Assembly (NCBI GenBank): GCA_031292675.1
Contig: JARLGQ010000304.1
Coordinates: 1 to 32,095, forward strand
From: Acidimicrobiales bacterium
GTDB lineage: Bacteria > Actinomycetota > Acidimicrobiia > Acidimicrobiales > UBA8190
Length of the DNA: 32,095 bases
Direction: 5' to 3'
This document shows, in pieces, positions 1 through 9,488 of the stretch; the first letter of the stretch is position 1; each line of letters opens with the position of its first letter. The notes under the pieces are model-generated. The model saw only the letters and a program-made list of their open reading frames with translations. It was not told where the DNA came from and did no database searches. A program made the position numbers and the translations under genes.

Positions 1-400
1 GCGCCGTCGACGTGAGCCGGGCGTCCCACGCCCACCACACCCCCCACGTGGGGCGGCCCCAGATGGAGCCCGTGACCAACGTCAGCGCGGTGAAGACGGT
101 GCCCACCTCGACCGCAGACACCGCCAGCCGGTCCCAGAACCGGCTGCGCGTCCGGCGCCACAACCAAAGCACGCTCGACGCCGCCGCCACCCCGTAGGCG
201 AGAGACTGCGCCACCCAGGCGATGGGCGGGTGGACGTAGACGAGGCGGACGAGGTTGTGCTGGGCCTGGTCGGGAGGTGTCACCCACAGTCCGAGCCACA
301 CGGTCGCGGCCACCGCCACCGCCGCCGCCATGCCCAAGCCCCGCACCACCCAGGTGGCAGTCGGGCTCCAGGGCGTCACCTCGGTGTCGGTCGGGTTCAT
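1..400 (-). CDS. ccmC: CcmC, heme-handling membrane protein of cytochrome c maturation (3' end outside window)
   Basis: The frame is open from an ATG at 400 to the window edge, giving the first 133 residues; the C-terminus is missing. Members of this family present heme to the chaperone CcmE on the outer face of the membrane. Visible features are a first membrane helix around residues 19-40, the conserved VYVHPPIAW segment with the heme-ligand histidine at residue 57, a second helix around 58-80, and the tryptophan-rich WWD-type motif (GSIWGRPTWGVWWAWDARL) at about 111-129. The start ATG overlaps the stop of ccmB as ATGA, which implies translational coupling. The WWD motif also occurs in CcsA and CcmF, but the ccmA-ccmB-ccmC order and the N-terminus fit CcmC. 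Confidence 0.9.
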   Translation of the reverse strand, partial: MNPTDTEVTPWSPTATWVVRGLGMAAAVAVAATVWLGLWVTPPDQAQHNLVRLVYVHPPIAWVAQSLAYGVAAASSVLWLWRRTRSRFWDRLAVSAVEVGTVFTALTLVTGSIWGRPTWGVWWAWDARLTSTA

Positions 401-1083
401 GACGCCTCCTGGAGGGGCCCGAAGATGACGACCCCCAGCGCGAGGTACACCGCCGCGAACACGAGGAGGAGGCGCACCCAGGGGTCTCCGGCACTGCCGA
501 CATTGCCGACGTTGCCTGCGGTGCCCAAGGCGACCTGCCAGGCCCGGGTTCCTGCCAGCAACACGGGCGCCGCCACGGGCAGGAACAGGAACGGGAGCAG
601 CGTCTCGCGCACGCGCAGCCCGGCGGCGAGCGCGCCGTAAAGGGTCCCGGCGGCGGCCAGGCCGGCGGTGCCGGCGAGCCCGGCGACGATGATCGACCCG
701 TAGGAGCGGATGTGCGAGCCGTAGAGCACCACCACCCCTGCGGTGAGGACGACCTCGAGGACGACGAGTTGCACCGCCACGGCCGCGCTCTTTCCCAAGA
801 ACACCCCGGCAGGATCGAGCCCAGACAACCGCAAGCCGTCGCGCGCTCCGTCGGAGGCCTCGACGGCGAAGCTGCGCTGCACCGCGAGCACGCTGGCGAA
901 GAGCACGGCCACCCAGAAGAGTCCCGGCGCGGCCTTGGCCATGGGGGCGCGGTCGGGACCGAGTGCGAACGCGAAGAGGACCAGGACGAGGACGCCCACC
1001 GGCACCACCTGGTGCATCACCACCCGCGAGCGAAGTTCGATCCGGAGGTCCTTGCCCGCCACCAGGACGGTGTCACGCCACAT
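397..1083 (-). CDS. ccmB: CcmB, permease subunit of the heme exporter complex
   Basis: A 228-residue protein starting at an ATG (1083) that lies inside the end of ccmA (11-bp overlap). The reading frame stays open further upstream, but that stretch is a shadow of ccmA. CcmB is the membrane partner of the ATPase CcmA in the CcmABCD complex that releases holo-CcmE. The sequence begins with a polar segment (KDLRIELRSR) as in other CcmB proteins, followed by about six hydrophobic segments and a short polar C-terminus. The length matches the usual 220 residues. The run GTAGNVGNVGSAGD near residues 187-200 is a low-complexity loop. The stop overlaps the ccmC start by 4 bp. Confidence 0.9.
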   Translation of the reverse strand: MWRDTVLVAGKDLRIELRSRVVMHQVVPVGVLVLVLFAFALGPDRAPMAKAAPGLFWVAVLFASVLAVQRSFAVEASDGARDGLRLSGLDPAGVFLGKSAAVAVQLVVLEVVLTAGVVVLYGSHIRSYGSIIVAGLAGTAGLAAAGTLYGALAAGLRVRETLLPFLFLPVAAPVLLAGTRAWQVALGTAGNVGNVGSAGDPWVRLLLVFAAVYLALGVVIFGPLQEAS

Positions 1084-1792
1084 GGACACCCCCGGGGACG
1101 GCCCGGAGCTGTTCGGGGGCGGGAGGCCGGCACTCCGGGGCGCGCAGGGCGCGTTCGCCCACGACGCGCCCCCCCACGAGCGACACGACGCGGTCCGCCA
1201 GCGGCCACGACTCCTCGGGCTCGTGCGAAGCCAGGAGCACGGTGGCCCCTCCGGATACGGCCTCGGCCACGATCTCCCCCAGGACCGCCCTGGCGCCGGT
1301 GTCGAGCCCAGCATGGGGCTCGTCGAGGAGCCACAGCTCGGGACGACGCGTCACGAGGAGGGCGAGCGCCACGCGCCGGCGCTGCCCCGCGGACAGACGG
1401 CCCACGGGCGTGCGCCGGAGCCGGCCCCCCAACTCCAGGCGGTCGAGCACGGAGTCGACGTGCGCCATGTCGCCACCGGCGGCGCGCACGGCGAACCGAA
1501 CGTTCTCGAAGACGGTCAGGTCGTCGTAGAGGGCGGCGGCATGTCCGAGCATTCCCACCCGTCGGCGCACCGCGGGCGCGTGGAGCCGAAGATCGCACCC
1601 GAGCACAGTCCCCTCACCACTCGACAGGGGCAGCAGGCCAGCGCACACCCGGAGCACGCTCGTCTTCCCGGCCCCGTTGGGACCTTCGAGAACGACCACT
1701 TCACCCTGGGCGACGGCGAGATCGACGCCGGCCAGGGCCGGAAACCGCCCGGTGACGCAGACGGCGGTGCGGAGGAGGACTGCGGTGGCCAT
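1073..1792 (-). CDS. ccmA: CcmA, ATP-binding subunit of the heme exporter complex
   Basis: A 239-residue ABC ATPase with Walker A GPNGAGKT at residues 37-44, ABC signature LSAGQ at 133-137, Walker B WLLDEP at 154-159 and the H-loop histidine in LLASHEP at 190. The LGHAAALYDDLT stretch (82-93) resembles the Q-loop region of CcmA proteins. It should energise the CcmB-CcmC complex for cytochrome c maturation. It overlaps ccmB by 11 bp and follows ccdA by 115 bp in the same direction. By itself it could be read as a generic ABC ATPase; the ccmB and ccmC genes behind it settle the assignment. Confidence 0.9.
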   Translation of the reverse strand: MATAVLLRTAVCVTGRFPALAGVDLAVAQGEVVVLEGPNGAGKTSVLRVCAGLLPLSSGEGTVLGCDLRLHAPAVRRRVGMLGHAAALYDDLTVFENVRFAVRAAGGDMAHVDSVLDRLELGGRLRRTPVGRLSAGQRRRVALALLVTRRPELWLLDEPHAGLDTGARAVLGEIVAEAVSGGATVLLASHEPEESWPLADRVVSLVGGRVVGERALRAPECRPPAPEQLRAVPGGVHVA

Positions 1793-1907
1793 GGCCTGGA
1801 GCCCATGCTACGGGGGACCCCCTCCCCGGTTCCAAGCGGGACCCGTGCCCGGTCACGGCGCCGCCTCCTCGGGGATGGGGGGTGGCCCCGGGGGCCTGAC
1901 GCCGGGC

Positions 1908-2693
1908 TCAGCTCACCGTCAACCGACCGAGGCCCACCGCCTTGAGCACATCGGCACTCACAGAGGACAACCAATGGAGGTTGTCGGTGAGGAGCAAGAT
2001 CCCGAACGCCACGAGGGCGACGCCCGACACCGCGTTCACGAGGAACAGGCGCCGGCGGACACGGGCGAAGAGCGAGGTGAGCCTTCCGAAGGCAAGGCCG
2101 GTGGCGAGGAAGGGCACCCCGAGGCCCAACGAGTAGGCCACGAGCAGCGCCACCCCCGAGGCGAGGGTGGCCCGGGCGGCGGCGAGCCCGAGGACGCCTC
2201 CGAGGACCGGACCGATACACGGCGTCCACCCGAAGGCGAACGCCATCCCGAGGACGGGCGGTGCCCACGCCCCGAGTCGGGACGGCAGCGGGTGGAAGCG
2301 GCGTTCGCGCAGGAACCGACGCGGCGTCCCGATCCCCGCCATCCACACCCCGAAGACCACGACGAGCACGCCGGCGGCGATGTCAAGGCCGCGTTGGTGG
2401 TCGAGGAGAAGATGCCCGAGACCCGACGCGGCGGCGCCGAGCGCCGTGAACACGATCGTGAAGCCGGCCACGAAGCCGAGCACCCCGCGCACCAGCGGTG
2501 CCCCGTCGCGCCGCGCCCCGGCTTCGAGCTCGGTGGCCGACAGGCCCGAGACCATGGACACGTACCCGGGCACGAGAGGCAAGACGCACGGCGAGAGGAA
2601 CGACAACATGCCCGCACCGAACGCCACCAGGACTCCGAGGGGGTCCGCGGAGATGGTGGCGTGGACGGAGAGTGCCGCCGACATGGTCACCAC
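1908..2693 (-). CDS. ccdA: CcdA/DsbD-type thiol-disulfide electron transporter
   Basis: A 261-residue polytopic membrane protein, the size of CcdA and of the DsbD core domain, which carry reducing equivalents across the membrane to keep apocytochrome c cysteines reduced. The two transport cysteines are visible in LSPCVLPLVPGY (Cys36) and FGWTPCIGP (Cys159), both with the proline-flanked context of the family. About six hydrophobic helices follow the family pattern. The frame starts at a GTG at 2693; an in-frame ATG four codons in (2684) is equally possible. The gene sits 24 bp downstream of gmd and just upstream of ccmABC, which fits a role in cytochrome c assembly. Confidence 0.9.
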   Translation of the reverse strand: MVTMSAALSVHATISADPLGVLVAFGAGMLSFLSPCVLPLVPGYVSMVSGLSATELEAGARRDGAPLVRGVLGFVAGFTIVFTALGAAASGLGHLLLDHQRGLDIAAGVLVVVFGVWMAGIGTPRRFLRERRFHPLPSRLGAWAPPVLGMAFAFGWTPCIGPVLGGVLGLAAARATLASGVALLVAYSLGLGVPFLATGLAFGRLTSLFARVRRRLFLVNAVSGVALVAFGILLLTDNLHWLSSVSADVLKAVGLGRLTVS

Positions 2694-2717
2694 GATCCCG
2701 GCGGCGGCGCCCCGGGC

Positions 2718-4563
<1,846 letters not shown>

Positions 4564-4570
4564 CCGTGCG

Positions 4571-4576
4571 ACGGTA
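4571..4576 (-). promoter_or_regulatory. Candidate -10 element for a leaderless crotonase message
   Basis: TACCGT on the minus strand matches the TAnnnT actinobacterial -10 pattern. It is followed by exactly 7 nt and then the GTG start, so transcription would begin at or next to the start codon. No clear -35 is visible. Confidence 0.4.
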
Positions 4577-4628
4577 GCGCCCGGCCCCGCGTAAGCCCAG
4601 CCCGACGCCGAAGGCCACTGCCCCGCGG

Positions 4629-4634
4629 TAGCGT
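4629..4634 (+). promoter_or_regulatory. Candidate -10 element for the glycosyltransferase gene
   Basis: TAGCGT is followed by 9 nt and the GTG start at 4644. No Shine-Dalgarno is present between them, so the message would be leaderless or nearly so. No clear -35 is visible. Confidence 0.35.
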
Positions 4635-4643
4635 GTTCGGCCC

Positions 4644-5693
4644 GTGGCCAGACCCGCCGCCGCCATCGTGTCGTTCCGCCTGGGCGGGTCCGACGGGGTG
4701 GCCGTCGAGGCCGTGAAGTGGGCCGGGGCCCTCGAGACCCTCGGCTTCGACATCACCACGGTGGCCGGGGAAGGCCCCGTCGACCGGCTGGTCCCGGGCT
4801 TGGCCATCGGCGCGCCCGAACCGCCCGGCGCGGCCGAGGTGCGTGACGCGCTCGACGGCGCCGAGCTCGTCGTGGTGGAGAACCTCTGTTCGTTGCCTCT
4901 CAACGAGGGCGCCTCGGCCGTGGTCGCCGAGGTGCTCCGTGGTCGTCGGGCGCTGCTGCACCACCACGACCTTCCCTGGCAGCGCGAGCAGTACGCCGGG
5001 TACCCCCCACCCCCGGACGATCCCTCCTGGGCCCACGTCACTGTCAACGAACGGAGCGCCCGTGAGCTGGCCCGGGTCGGGATGGAGGCGAGCGTGGTGC
5101 GCAACGCCTTCGACGTCGACGCCCCGGGAGGCGACCGCGACCGCACCCGTCGTGCCTTGGGCGTCGAGGCCGGCGTCCGGCTCGTCCTCCAACCGACACG
5201 GGCCATCCCGAGGAAGAACGTGGCGGGCGGGATCGCGCTGGCCGAAGCCGTAGGCGCCACGTTCTGGCTCCTCGGGCCGGCCGAGGACGGGTACGGGCCC
5301 GAGCTGGAGCGGCTCCTGGCCCGGGCGCGCACTCCGTGTCTGACCGGTCCCGCCGCCCCTTGGACGCCCGGTCACATCGCCGACGCCTACGCGGCCTGCG
5401 ACGTCGTCGTCCTCGGATCGACGTGGGAGGGGTTCGGCAACCCGGCCATCGAGTCGGCGGTGTACCGGCGCCCGCTCGCCATCGGCACCTATCCCGTCGC
5501 CGCCGAGCTCTGCGCCTTCGGCTTTCGCTGGTTCGCGCACGACGACCCGGCGTCGGTGTCGGCCTTCCTCGACGCACCCGAGGAGTCGCTGCTCGAGCAC
5601 AACCACCGCACCGCCCGCGCCCATTTCGCACTGCGCGACCTGCCGGGCCGGATCGGGAGGGTCTTCGAGTCCGCCGGTTGGGCGTTCCGCTGA
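4644..5693 (+). CDS. Glycosyltransferase, GT4/GT-B-like
   Basis: A 349-residue protein starting at GTG. The N-terminal half has an opening beta strand and glycine-rich loop (IVSFRLGGSDGVAVEAVKW) and LLHHHDLPWQR, typical of GT-B enzymes that bind an acceptor. The C-terminal half has the donor-nucleotide domain: PTRAIPRKNVAGGIALAEA (the R-x-x-x-K region), YAACDVVVLGSTWEGFGNPAIESAVYRRPLAIG (the E-x7-E-like segment) and a closing helix region. Family knowledge places it in the transfer of a sugar from an activated donor; the sugar and acceptor cannot be told. It is divergent from the crotonase gene by 80 bp. gmd nearby could supply a deoxysugar nucleotide, but this link is only positional. Confidence 0.82.
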   Translation: MARPAAAIVSFRLGGSDGVAVEAVKWAGALETLGFDITTVAGEGPVDRLVPGLAIGAPEPPGAAEVRDALDGAELVVVENLCSLPLNEGASAVVAEVLRGRRALLHHHDLPWQREQYAGYPPPPDDPSWAHVTVNERSARELARVGMEASVVRNAFDVDAPGGDRDRTRRALGVEAGVRLVLQPTRAIPRKNVAGGIALAEAVGATFWLLGPAEDGYGPELERLLARARTPCLTGPAAPWTPGHIADAYAACDVVVLGSTWEGFGNPAIESAVYRRPLAIGTYPVAAELCAFGFRWFAHDDPASVSAFLDAPEESLLEHNHRTARAHFALRDLPGRIGRVFESAGWAFR

Positions 5694-5794
5694 CCCCTGG
5701 CCCGGTCGGGGGTCCGGCGCGTCAACCTTTTACGGCTGCGGTCGGACCGGCGCGCCGGGAACGACCTGGCCCCGGCTCCAGGTTCGCCTGCCGG

Positions 5795-5800
5795 TACGCT
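5795..5800 (+). promoter_or_regulatory. Candidate -10 element for leaderless tetR-type gene
   Basis: TACGCT is followed by 6 nt and the ATG at 5807. There is no Shine-Dalgarno in those 6 nt. No good -35 is found 17 bp upstream. Confidence 0.4.
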
Positions 5801-5806
5801 TCGGAT

Positions 5807-6445
5807 ATGGCGACCAGTCCGTCCACCGGCTCGAGCAACACCGCCAAGCGCCTGCCTGCGGACCGGCGCCGGCAGCAGCTCCTCGACGTGGCGCTCAAGC
5901 TCTTCGCCCGACGCGGGTTCAACGCCACCACCATGGACGACATCGCCGAAGCTGCCGGCGTCACGAAACCCCTGCTCTATCAACACTTCGCCTCCAAGCG
6001 CGCCCTGTACCTGGAGCTCCTCGACTCCGTGTCGCACGCCATGCTCGAGGCCATCGGCAAGGCCATCGCCGCCGCCGGGGGCCCGCGCCAACAGGTGGAG
6101 GGCGGCTTCGCGGCCTACTTCCACCTGGTGGTGAGCCACGCCGATGGCTTCCACCTGCTCTTCGGCAGTGAGGTGCCCGACGATCCCGAGCTGTCGAGGG
6201 CGCTGCGCAACGTCGAGGACAGCATCGCCGAGTCCATCGACGTCCTCATCGACGCCGGGCTCGACGAAGACCATCGCCGCCTCCTGGCCTTCGCTGTCGT
6301 GGGCATGGCCGAAGGCGCGAGCCGGTACTTCCTCGCCTCGCGCGACCCCGTGGAAGGGGACCCCCACGAATCGGAGGCGACCCGCCTGGCCGGCCGCCTG
6401 GCCGACCTGGCCTGGGCCGGACTTCGCTCGGTCCACCCCGACTGA
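5807..6445 (+). CDS. TetR/AcrR family transcriptional regulator
   Basis: A 212-residue protein. The DNA-binding domain occupies roughly residues 15-70: RRQQLLDVALKLFARRGF, then TTMDDIAEAAGVTKPLLYQHF, the canonical helix-turn-helix with the tyrosine-phenylalanine end. The remainder is helical and forms the ligand and dimer domain. The frame remains open about 157 codons upstream, but that part is the shadow of the glycosyltransferase gene; the ATG at 5807 is preceded by a -10-like TACGCT and gives a normal TetR N-terminus. The ligand is unknown. Neighbouring acyl-CoA genes make a fatty-acid or acyl-CoA effector possible, but nothing in the sequence proves it. Confidence 0.88.
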   Translation: MATSPSTGSSNTAKRLPADRRRQQLLDVALKLFARRGFNATTMDDIAEAAGVTKPLLYQHFASKRALYLELLDSVSHAMLEAIGKAIAAAGGPRQQVEGGFAAYFHLVVSHADGFHLLFGSEVPDDPELSRALRNVEDSIAESIDVLIDAGLDEDHRRLLAFAVVGMAEGASRYFLASRDPVEGDPHESEATRLAGRLADLAWAGLRSVHPD

Positions 6446-6540
6446 CGGGAGCACCGCCGCCGGCACGGAAAGCTGACCTTCTGGGTAGACTTTCGGCTGT
6501 CGCCACGCACCCGGCGTGGGCAGGGCACCAGGTGGGCACC

Positions 6541-7065
6541 ATGTCGAGCCGCATCAGGTCCGTCTTCAGCTTCCCCAACCCGGTCAACGAGGTGGCGGCG
6601 CGGCTGGTGGCAGGCGGTGTCGTGGTGCTGTGCGCCCTGTCCATCGCCCTGCGCCAACAGTGGTTGCTCGTCCCCCTTGCCTACGGGTTCTGGGCCCGAG
6701 TGCTCACCGGGCCCACGCTGAGCCCGCTCGGCCAGCTGGCCACCCGGGTGGTCGCCCCCCGGCTCCCGGTCCCCGCCCGCCCGGTGGCGGGGCCGCCCAA
6801 ACGCTTCGCGCAGGCGATGGGGGTGGTGTTCTCGACCACCGCCCTCGTGTTGTGGTTCGGGGTGGGTGCCCAGGGAGCGGCGTGGGTCGTGGTCGCGCTC
6901 CTGGCGGGGGCGGCGCTGCTCGAGTCGGCCTTCGGCCTCTGTCTCGGGTGCAAGGTGTTCACCGTGCTCATGAGGCTCGGGCTCGTCCCCGAAACCGTGT
7001 GCGCGGCGTGCGCCGATGTCAGCGTGCGCCACCCCGAGCTGCGGCGCGAGCCCGCCGGAGTCTGA
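6541..7065 (+). CDS. DUF4395 family membrane protein
   Basis: A 174-residue protein starting at ATG (6541), with a GGTGG purine run 6 nt upstream; an in-frame GTG at 6532 would add three residues. The FSFPNPVNEVAARLVAG opening and the following helix pairs match the DUF4395 family of four-helix membrane proteins. Four hydrophobic segments are visible (about residues 20-40, 40-60, 90-112 and 113-135 in GTG numbering). Cysteine pairs occur in GLCLGCKVF and in VCAACADV near the C-terminus and could be redox-active or metal-binding (inference). Family members often neighbour thioredoxin-type genes. Here the neighbours are a TetR gene upstream and a convergent phosphatase gene downstream. Confidence 0.75.
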   Translation: MSSRIRSVFSFPNPVNEVAARLVAGGVVVLCALSIALRQQWLLVPLAYGFWARVLTGPTLSPLGQLATRVVAPRLPVPARPVAGPPKRFAQAMGVVFSTTALVLWFGVGAQGAAWVVVALLAGAALLESAFGLCLGCKVFTVLMRLGLVPETVCAACADVSVRHPELRREPAGV

Positions 7066-7101
7066 GCACCCCAATCCGGGCCGACGCGCCGGGGGCGGTC
7101 C

Positions 7102-7608
7102 TCACTCCAGGCGGGGCACGAGCTCGCCGATCAGCACCGACAGCTGGCGCGCACAGTCCACGTACTCCTCCTCGTCACCGCCCGCGGGGTCGGCGACATC
7201 ACCCTGCCCGGCGGGGTCCACGCGCGCCAACCCGAGCTCGGCCACGCGCTGGGCCAGGGGTGTGGGTCCCACGGGGAGATACTGCGCCAGGAAGCGCAAC
7301 GTCGCCGTGCGGTCCGCGCCGGCCGGGTGCCGCCGGCGGACATAGGACACGTGCTCGCTCGCCATCGCCACCACCACGTCGGCGGCGCCCAAGTCGGTGT
7401 CCGAGATCTGACGGCTCCGGTGCACCGAGGCATGCAGGCCCACGGCCTCCAGGGCGCGGCGCGTGCGCACGCTGATCGGTTGGTGCTCGACGACGTGGGT
7501 GCCGGCGGTGGTGACGCGCACGGCCAGGCCACTCGCCTCGAGCATGGCCCCGGCCATGACCGATCGGGCCGCGTTGCCGGTACAGAGGAAGAGGACCTGG
7601 GGCGTCAT
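7102..7608 (-). CDS. Low-molecular-weight protein-tyrosine-phosphatase/arsenate reductase family protein
   Basis: A 168-residue protein. The phosphate-binding loop C-x5-R-S is visible at the N-terminus as CTGNAARS (Cys9, Arg15, Ser16), directly after a beta strand (VLFL), as in the LMW-PTP fold. The general-acid aspartate is likely Asp140 in DVADPAGGDEEEY. This fold is shared by tyrosine phosphatases and thioredoxin-type arsenate reductases; the tail lacks the clear extra cysteine pair of ArsC, so phosphatase is favoured. The frame is open 66 codons upstream, but that section lies over the end of the acyl-CoA dehydrogenase gene, and the ATG at 7608 gives the usual short N-terminus. Confidence 0.82.
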   Translation of the reverse strand: MTPQVLFLCTGNAARSVMAGAMLEASGLAVRVTTAGTHVVEHQPISVRTRRALEAVGLHASVHRSRQISDTDLGAADVVVAMASEHVSYVRRRHPAGADRTATLRFLAQYLPVGPTPLAQRVAELGLARVDPAGQGDVADPAGGDEEEYVDCARQLSVLIGELVPRLE

Positions 7609-7687
7609 GGTTCGGGCCGCTTCCAACGTGGCCCAGGCGCCACCCCGGTAGGGGGGCGACGTCGGACGAGGTGCAGAACGCGACGGG

Positions 7688-8902
7688 TCAGTGGATGTGG
7701 ATCCCCGAGATCGCCCGGGCGATGATGAGGCGCTGGATCTCGGATGTTCCCTCGAAGATGGTGTAGATCTTGGAGTCGCGGTGCCAGCGCTCGACGGGGT
7801 GCTCACGGATGTAGCCGTAGCCGCCCATGATCTGGATGGCCTGCTCGGTCACCCAGACGGCGGTCTCCCCCGCGTAGAGCTTGGACATCGACCCCTCACC
7901 CGACACGAACTCCTTGCCCGTCCGTCCCATCCAGGCCGCCCGCCACACCAGGAGCCGGGAGGCGTCGATGCGCATCTTCATGTCGGCCAGCTTGAAGGCG
8001 ATGCCCTGGTTCTCGATGATGAGCCGACCGAACGCCTTGCGCTCCTTGGCGTAGTCGAGGGCATATTCGTAGGCGGCTCGGGAGATGCCGAGGGCCTGGG
8101 CGCCGACCGACGGACGTGAAGCCTCGAACGTGGCCATGGCCGCCTGCGAATTGGACCTCTTGCCCTCGCGGGCCCGGGCCAACTTGGCGTCGAGCTTCTC
8201 CTTGCCGCCGAGCAGGCAGTGCCCCGGAACGCGCACGTCGTCGAGGATCACCTCGCCGGTGTGCGAAGCGCGGATGCCCATCTTCTTGAACTTCTGCCCT
8301 GCCGACAGTCCGGGCGTCTTGGGGGGCACGATGAAGCTGGCCTGGCCACGCGATCCGAGTGCGGGGTCGACTGCTGCCACCACCACGTGGAGGTCGGCGA
8401 TGCCACCGTTGGTGATCCAGGTCTTGGTCCCGTTGATGACCCACTCGTCCTTGGCCTCGTCGTAGACCGCGGTGGTGCGCAACGAGCTCACGTCGGAGCC
8501 GGCGTCGGGCTCCGAGACCGCGAACGCGGCGAGCTGGATGTCGTCGGGGGTGCCGAAACACCGGGGGCCCCACTCCATCAGCTGCTCGGGCGTCCCGTTG
8601 GCGACGATGCCGGCCAGGCCTAGCGCGCTCCCGAAGATGGCGAGCCCGATTCCCGCGTCACCCCAAGCCAGCTCCTCGTTGGCGATCGGCAGCAGCAACC
8701 CGCCCGGGTCGAAGAAGCACTGCGTCATGAAGTCGAAGGAGTACAGGCCGATCTTGGCCGCCTCCTCGATGATCGGCCACGGGGTCTCCTCCCGCTCGTC
8801 CCACTCGTGGGCGGCCGGTCGGATCACGTCTTCGGCGAAGTCATGGACCCACTTCTGGATCTGGAGCTGGTCTTCGCTGAGGTCGAGCGAGAACTCGGGC
8901 AT
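7688..8902 (-). CDS. Acyl-CoA dehydrogenase
   Basis: A 404-residue flavoprotein of the acyl-CoA dehydrogenase family, which introduces the alpha-beta double bond in acyl-CoA and passes electrons to ETF. Visible are the N-terminal helical domain, the FAD-contact strand segment (FAVSEPDAGSDVSSLRTTA and KTWITNGGIADL), and the C-terminal helical domain with RKAFGRLIIENQGIAFKLADM. The closing QIMGGYGYIREHPVERWHRDSKIYTIFEGTSEIQ region carries the family's catalytic glutamate context. The ATG at 8902 has a good Shine-Dalgarno (AAGGGGAC) 3 nt upstream. A palindrome and a -10-like element lie about 120-130 bp upstream, suggesting regulation by a lipid-responsive repressor. The exact chain-length specificity cannot be read. 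Confidence 0.93.
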   Translation of the reverse strand: MPEFSLDLSEDQLQIQKWVHDFAEDVIRPAAHEWDEREETPWPIIEEAAKIGLYSFDFMTQCFFDPGGLLLPIANEELAWGDAGIGLAIFGSALGLAGIVANGTPEQLMEWGPRCFGTPDDIQLAAFAVSEPDAGSDVSSLRTTAVYDEAKDEWVINGTKTWITNGGIADLHVVVAAVDPALGSRGQASFIVPPKTPGLSAGQKFKKMGIRASHTGEVILDDVRVPGHCLLGGKEKLDAKLARAREGKRSNSQAAMATFEASRPSVGAQALGISRAAYEYALDYAKERKAFGRLIIENQGIAFKLADMKMRIDASRLLVWRAAWMGRTGKEFVSGEGSMSKLYAGETAVWVTEQAIQIMGGYGYIREHPVERWHRDSKIYTIFEGTSEIQRLIIARAISGIHIH

Positions 8903-9017
8903 GTCGTCCCCTTGGTCCGAGCACCGATCCGGGCCGTGCGGTCCTGGTCGGCATGGCGGCGGCCGGTCCGCGGGCCGACACCCGGTGCGCTGGGTTGCCG
9001 GCCTCGACCTGTCCGTT

Positions 9018-9036
9018 GTTACTCAACGGTAACCTA
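9018..9036 (-). promoter_or_regulatory. Candidate operator and -10 for the acyl-CoA dehydrogenase gene
   Basis: GTTAC (9018-9022) and GTAAC (9029-9033) form a perfect 5-bp inverted repeat with a 6-bp spacer. It overlaps a minus-strand TAGGTT (9036-9031), a TAnnnT -10 candidate. A dimeric repressor bound here would block initiation. This fits the style of TetR-type control of fatty acid genes, but which regulator binds is unknown. The remainder of 8903-9169 shows no gene. Confidence 0.4.
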
Positions 9037-9169
9037 TGCTCGGCCATTACGACAAACCATTCCCCGAGGAATGCCGTGCCCAGCCCTGTGACCAGGGAGA
9101 TCCGAGGCTCCGGTGACGACCGGGGAGCGGGGACGAGGCCCTGCACGGACCCCTGGCGCGAGCCGGGCG

Positions 9170-9376
9170 TCAGCCGGTGGCGGGCCGCACCTCGACGGCT
9201 TGGAGGCCCTTGGGGCCCTCCTTCAACTCGAATTCCACCGACTGCCCCTCCTCGAGGCTGCGGTACCCGTTCATCTGGATGGCGGAGTGGTGAACGAAGA
9301 CGTCTTCTCCGTCCGGCTGCGCGATGAAGCCGTAACCCTTCTCCGAGTTGAACCACTTGACCGTTCCCGACGGCAC
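9170..9376 (-). CDS. CspA-family cold-shock protein
   Basis: A 68-residue single-domain RNA chaperone. The RNP1 motif KGYGFI (residues 13-18) and RNP2 motif VFVHH (26-30) are intact, and the opening [16 protein letters not shown] is typical of the family. The start is a GTG at 9376 preceded by a strong purine-rich ribosome site (GAGGGGAG); the open frame extends far upstream but only as a shadow of cysS. The tail [13 protein letters not shown] matches the C-terminal strand. It lies 112 bp downstream of cysS on the same strand. Whether it is truly cold-induced cannot be told, since many actinobacterial copies are constitutive. Confidence 0.92.
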   Translation of the reverse strand: MPSGTVKWFNSEKGYGFIAQPDGEDVFVHHSAIQMNGYRSLEEGQSVEFELKEGPKGLQAVEVRPATG

Positions 9377-9488
9377 TCCATTCTCCCCTCTGTCCTCCTG
9401 CATCCCCCCACGCGCCCAAAAGGTAGCAGCGACGACGCTCGGCCCGGGGGTTTCACCTGGCCCTGCCGTCGACGGGACCGAGCGGCGG

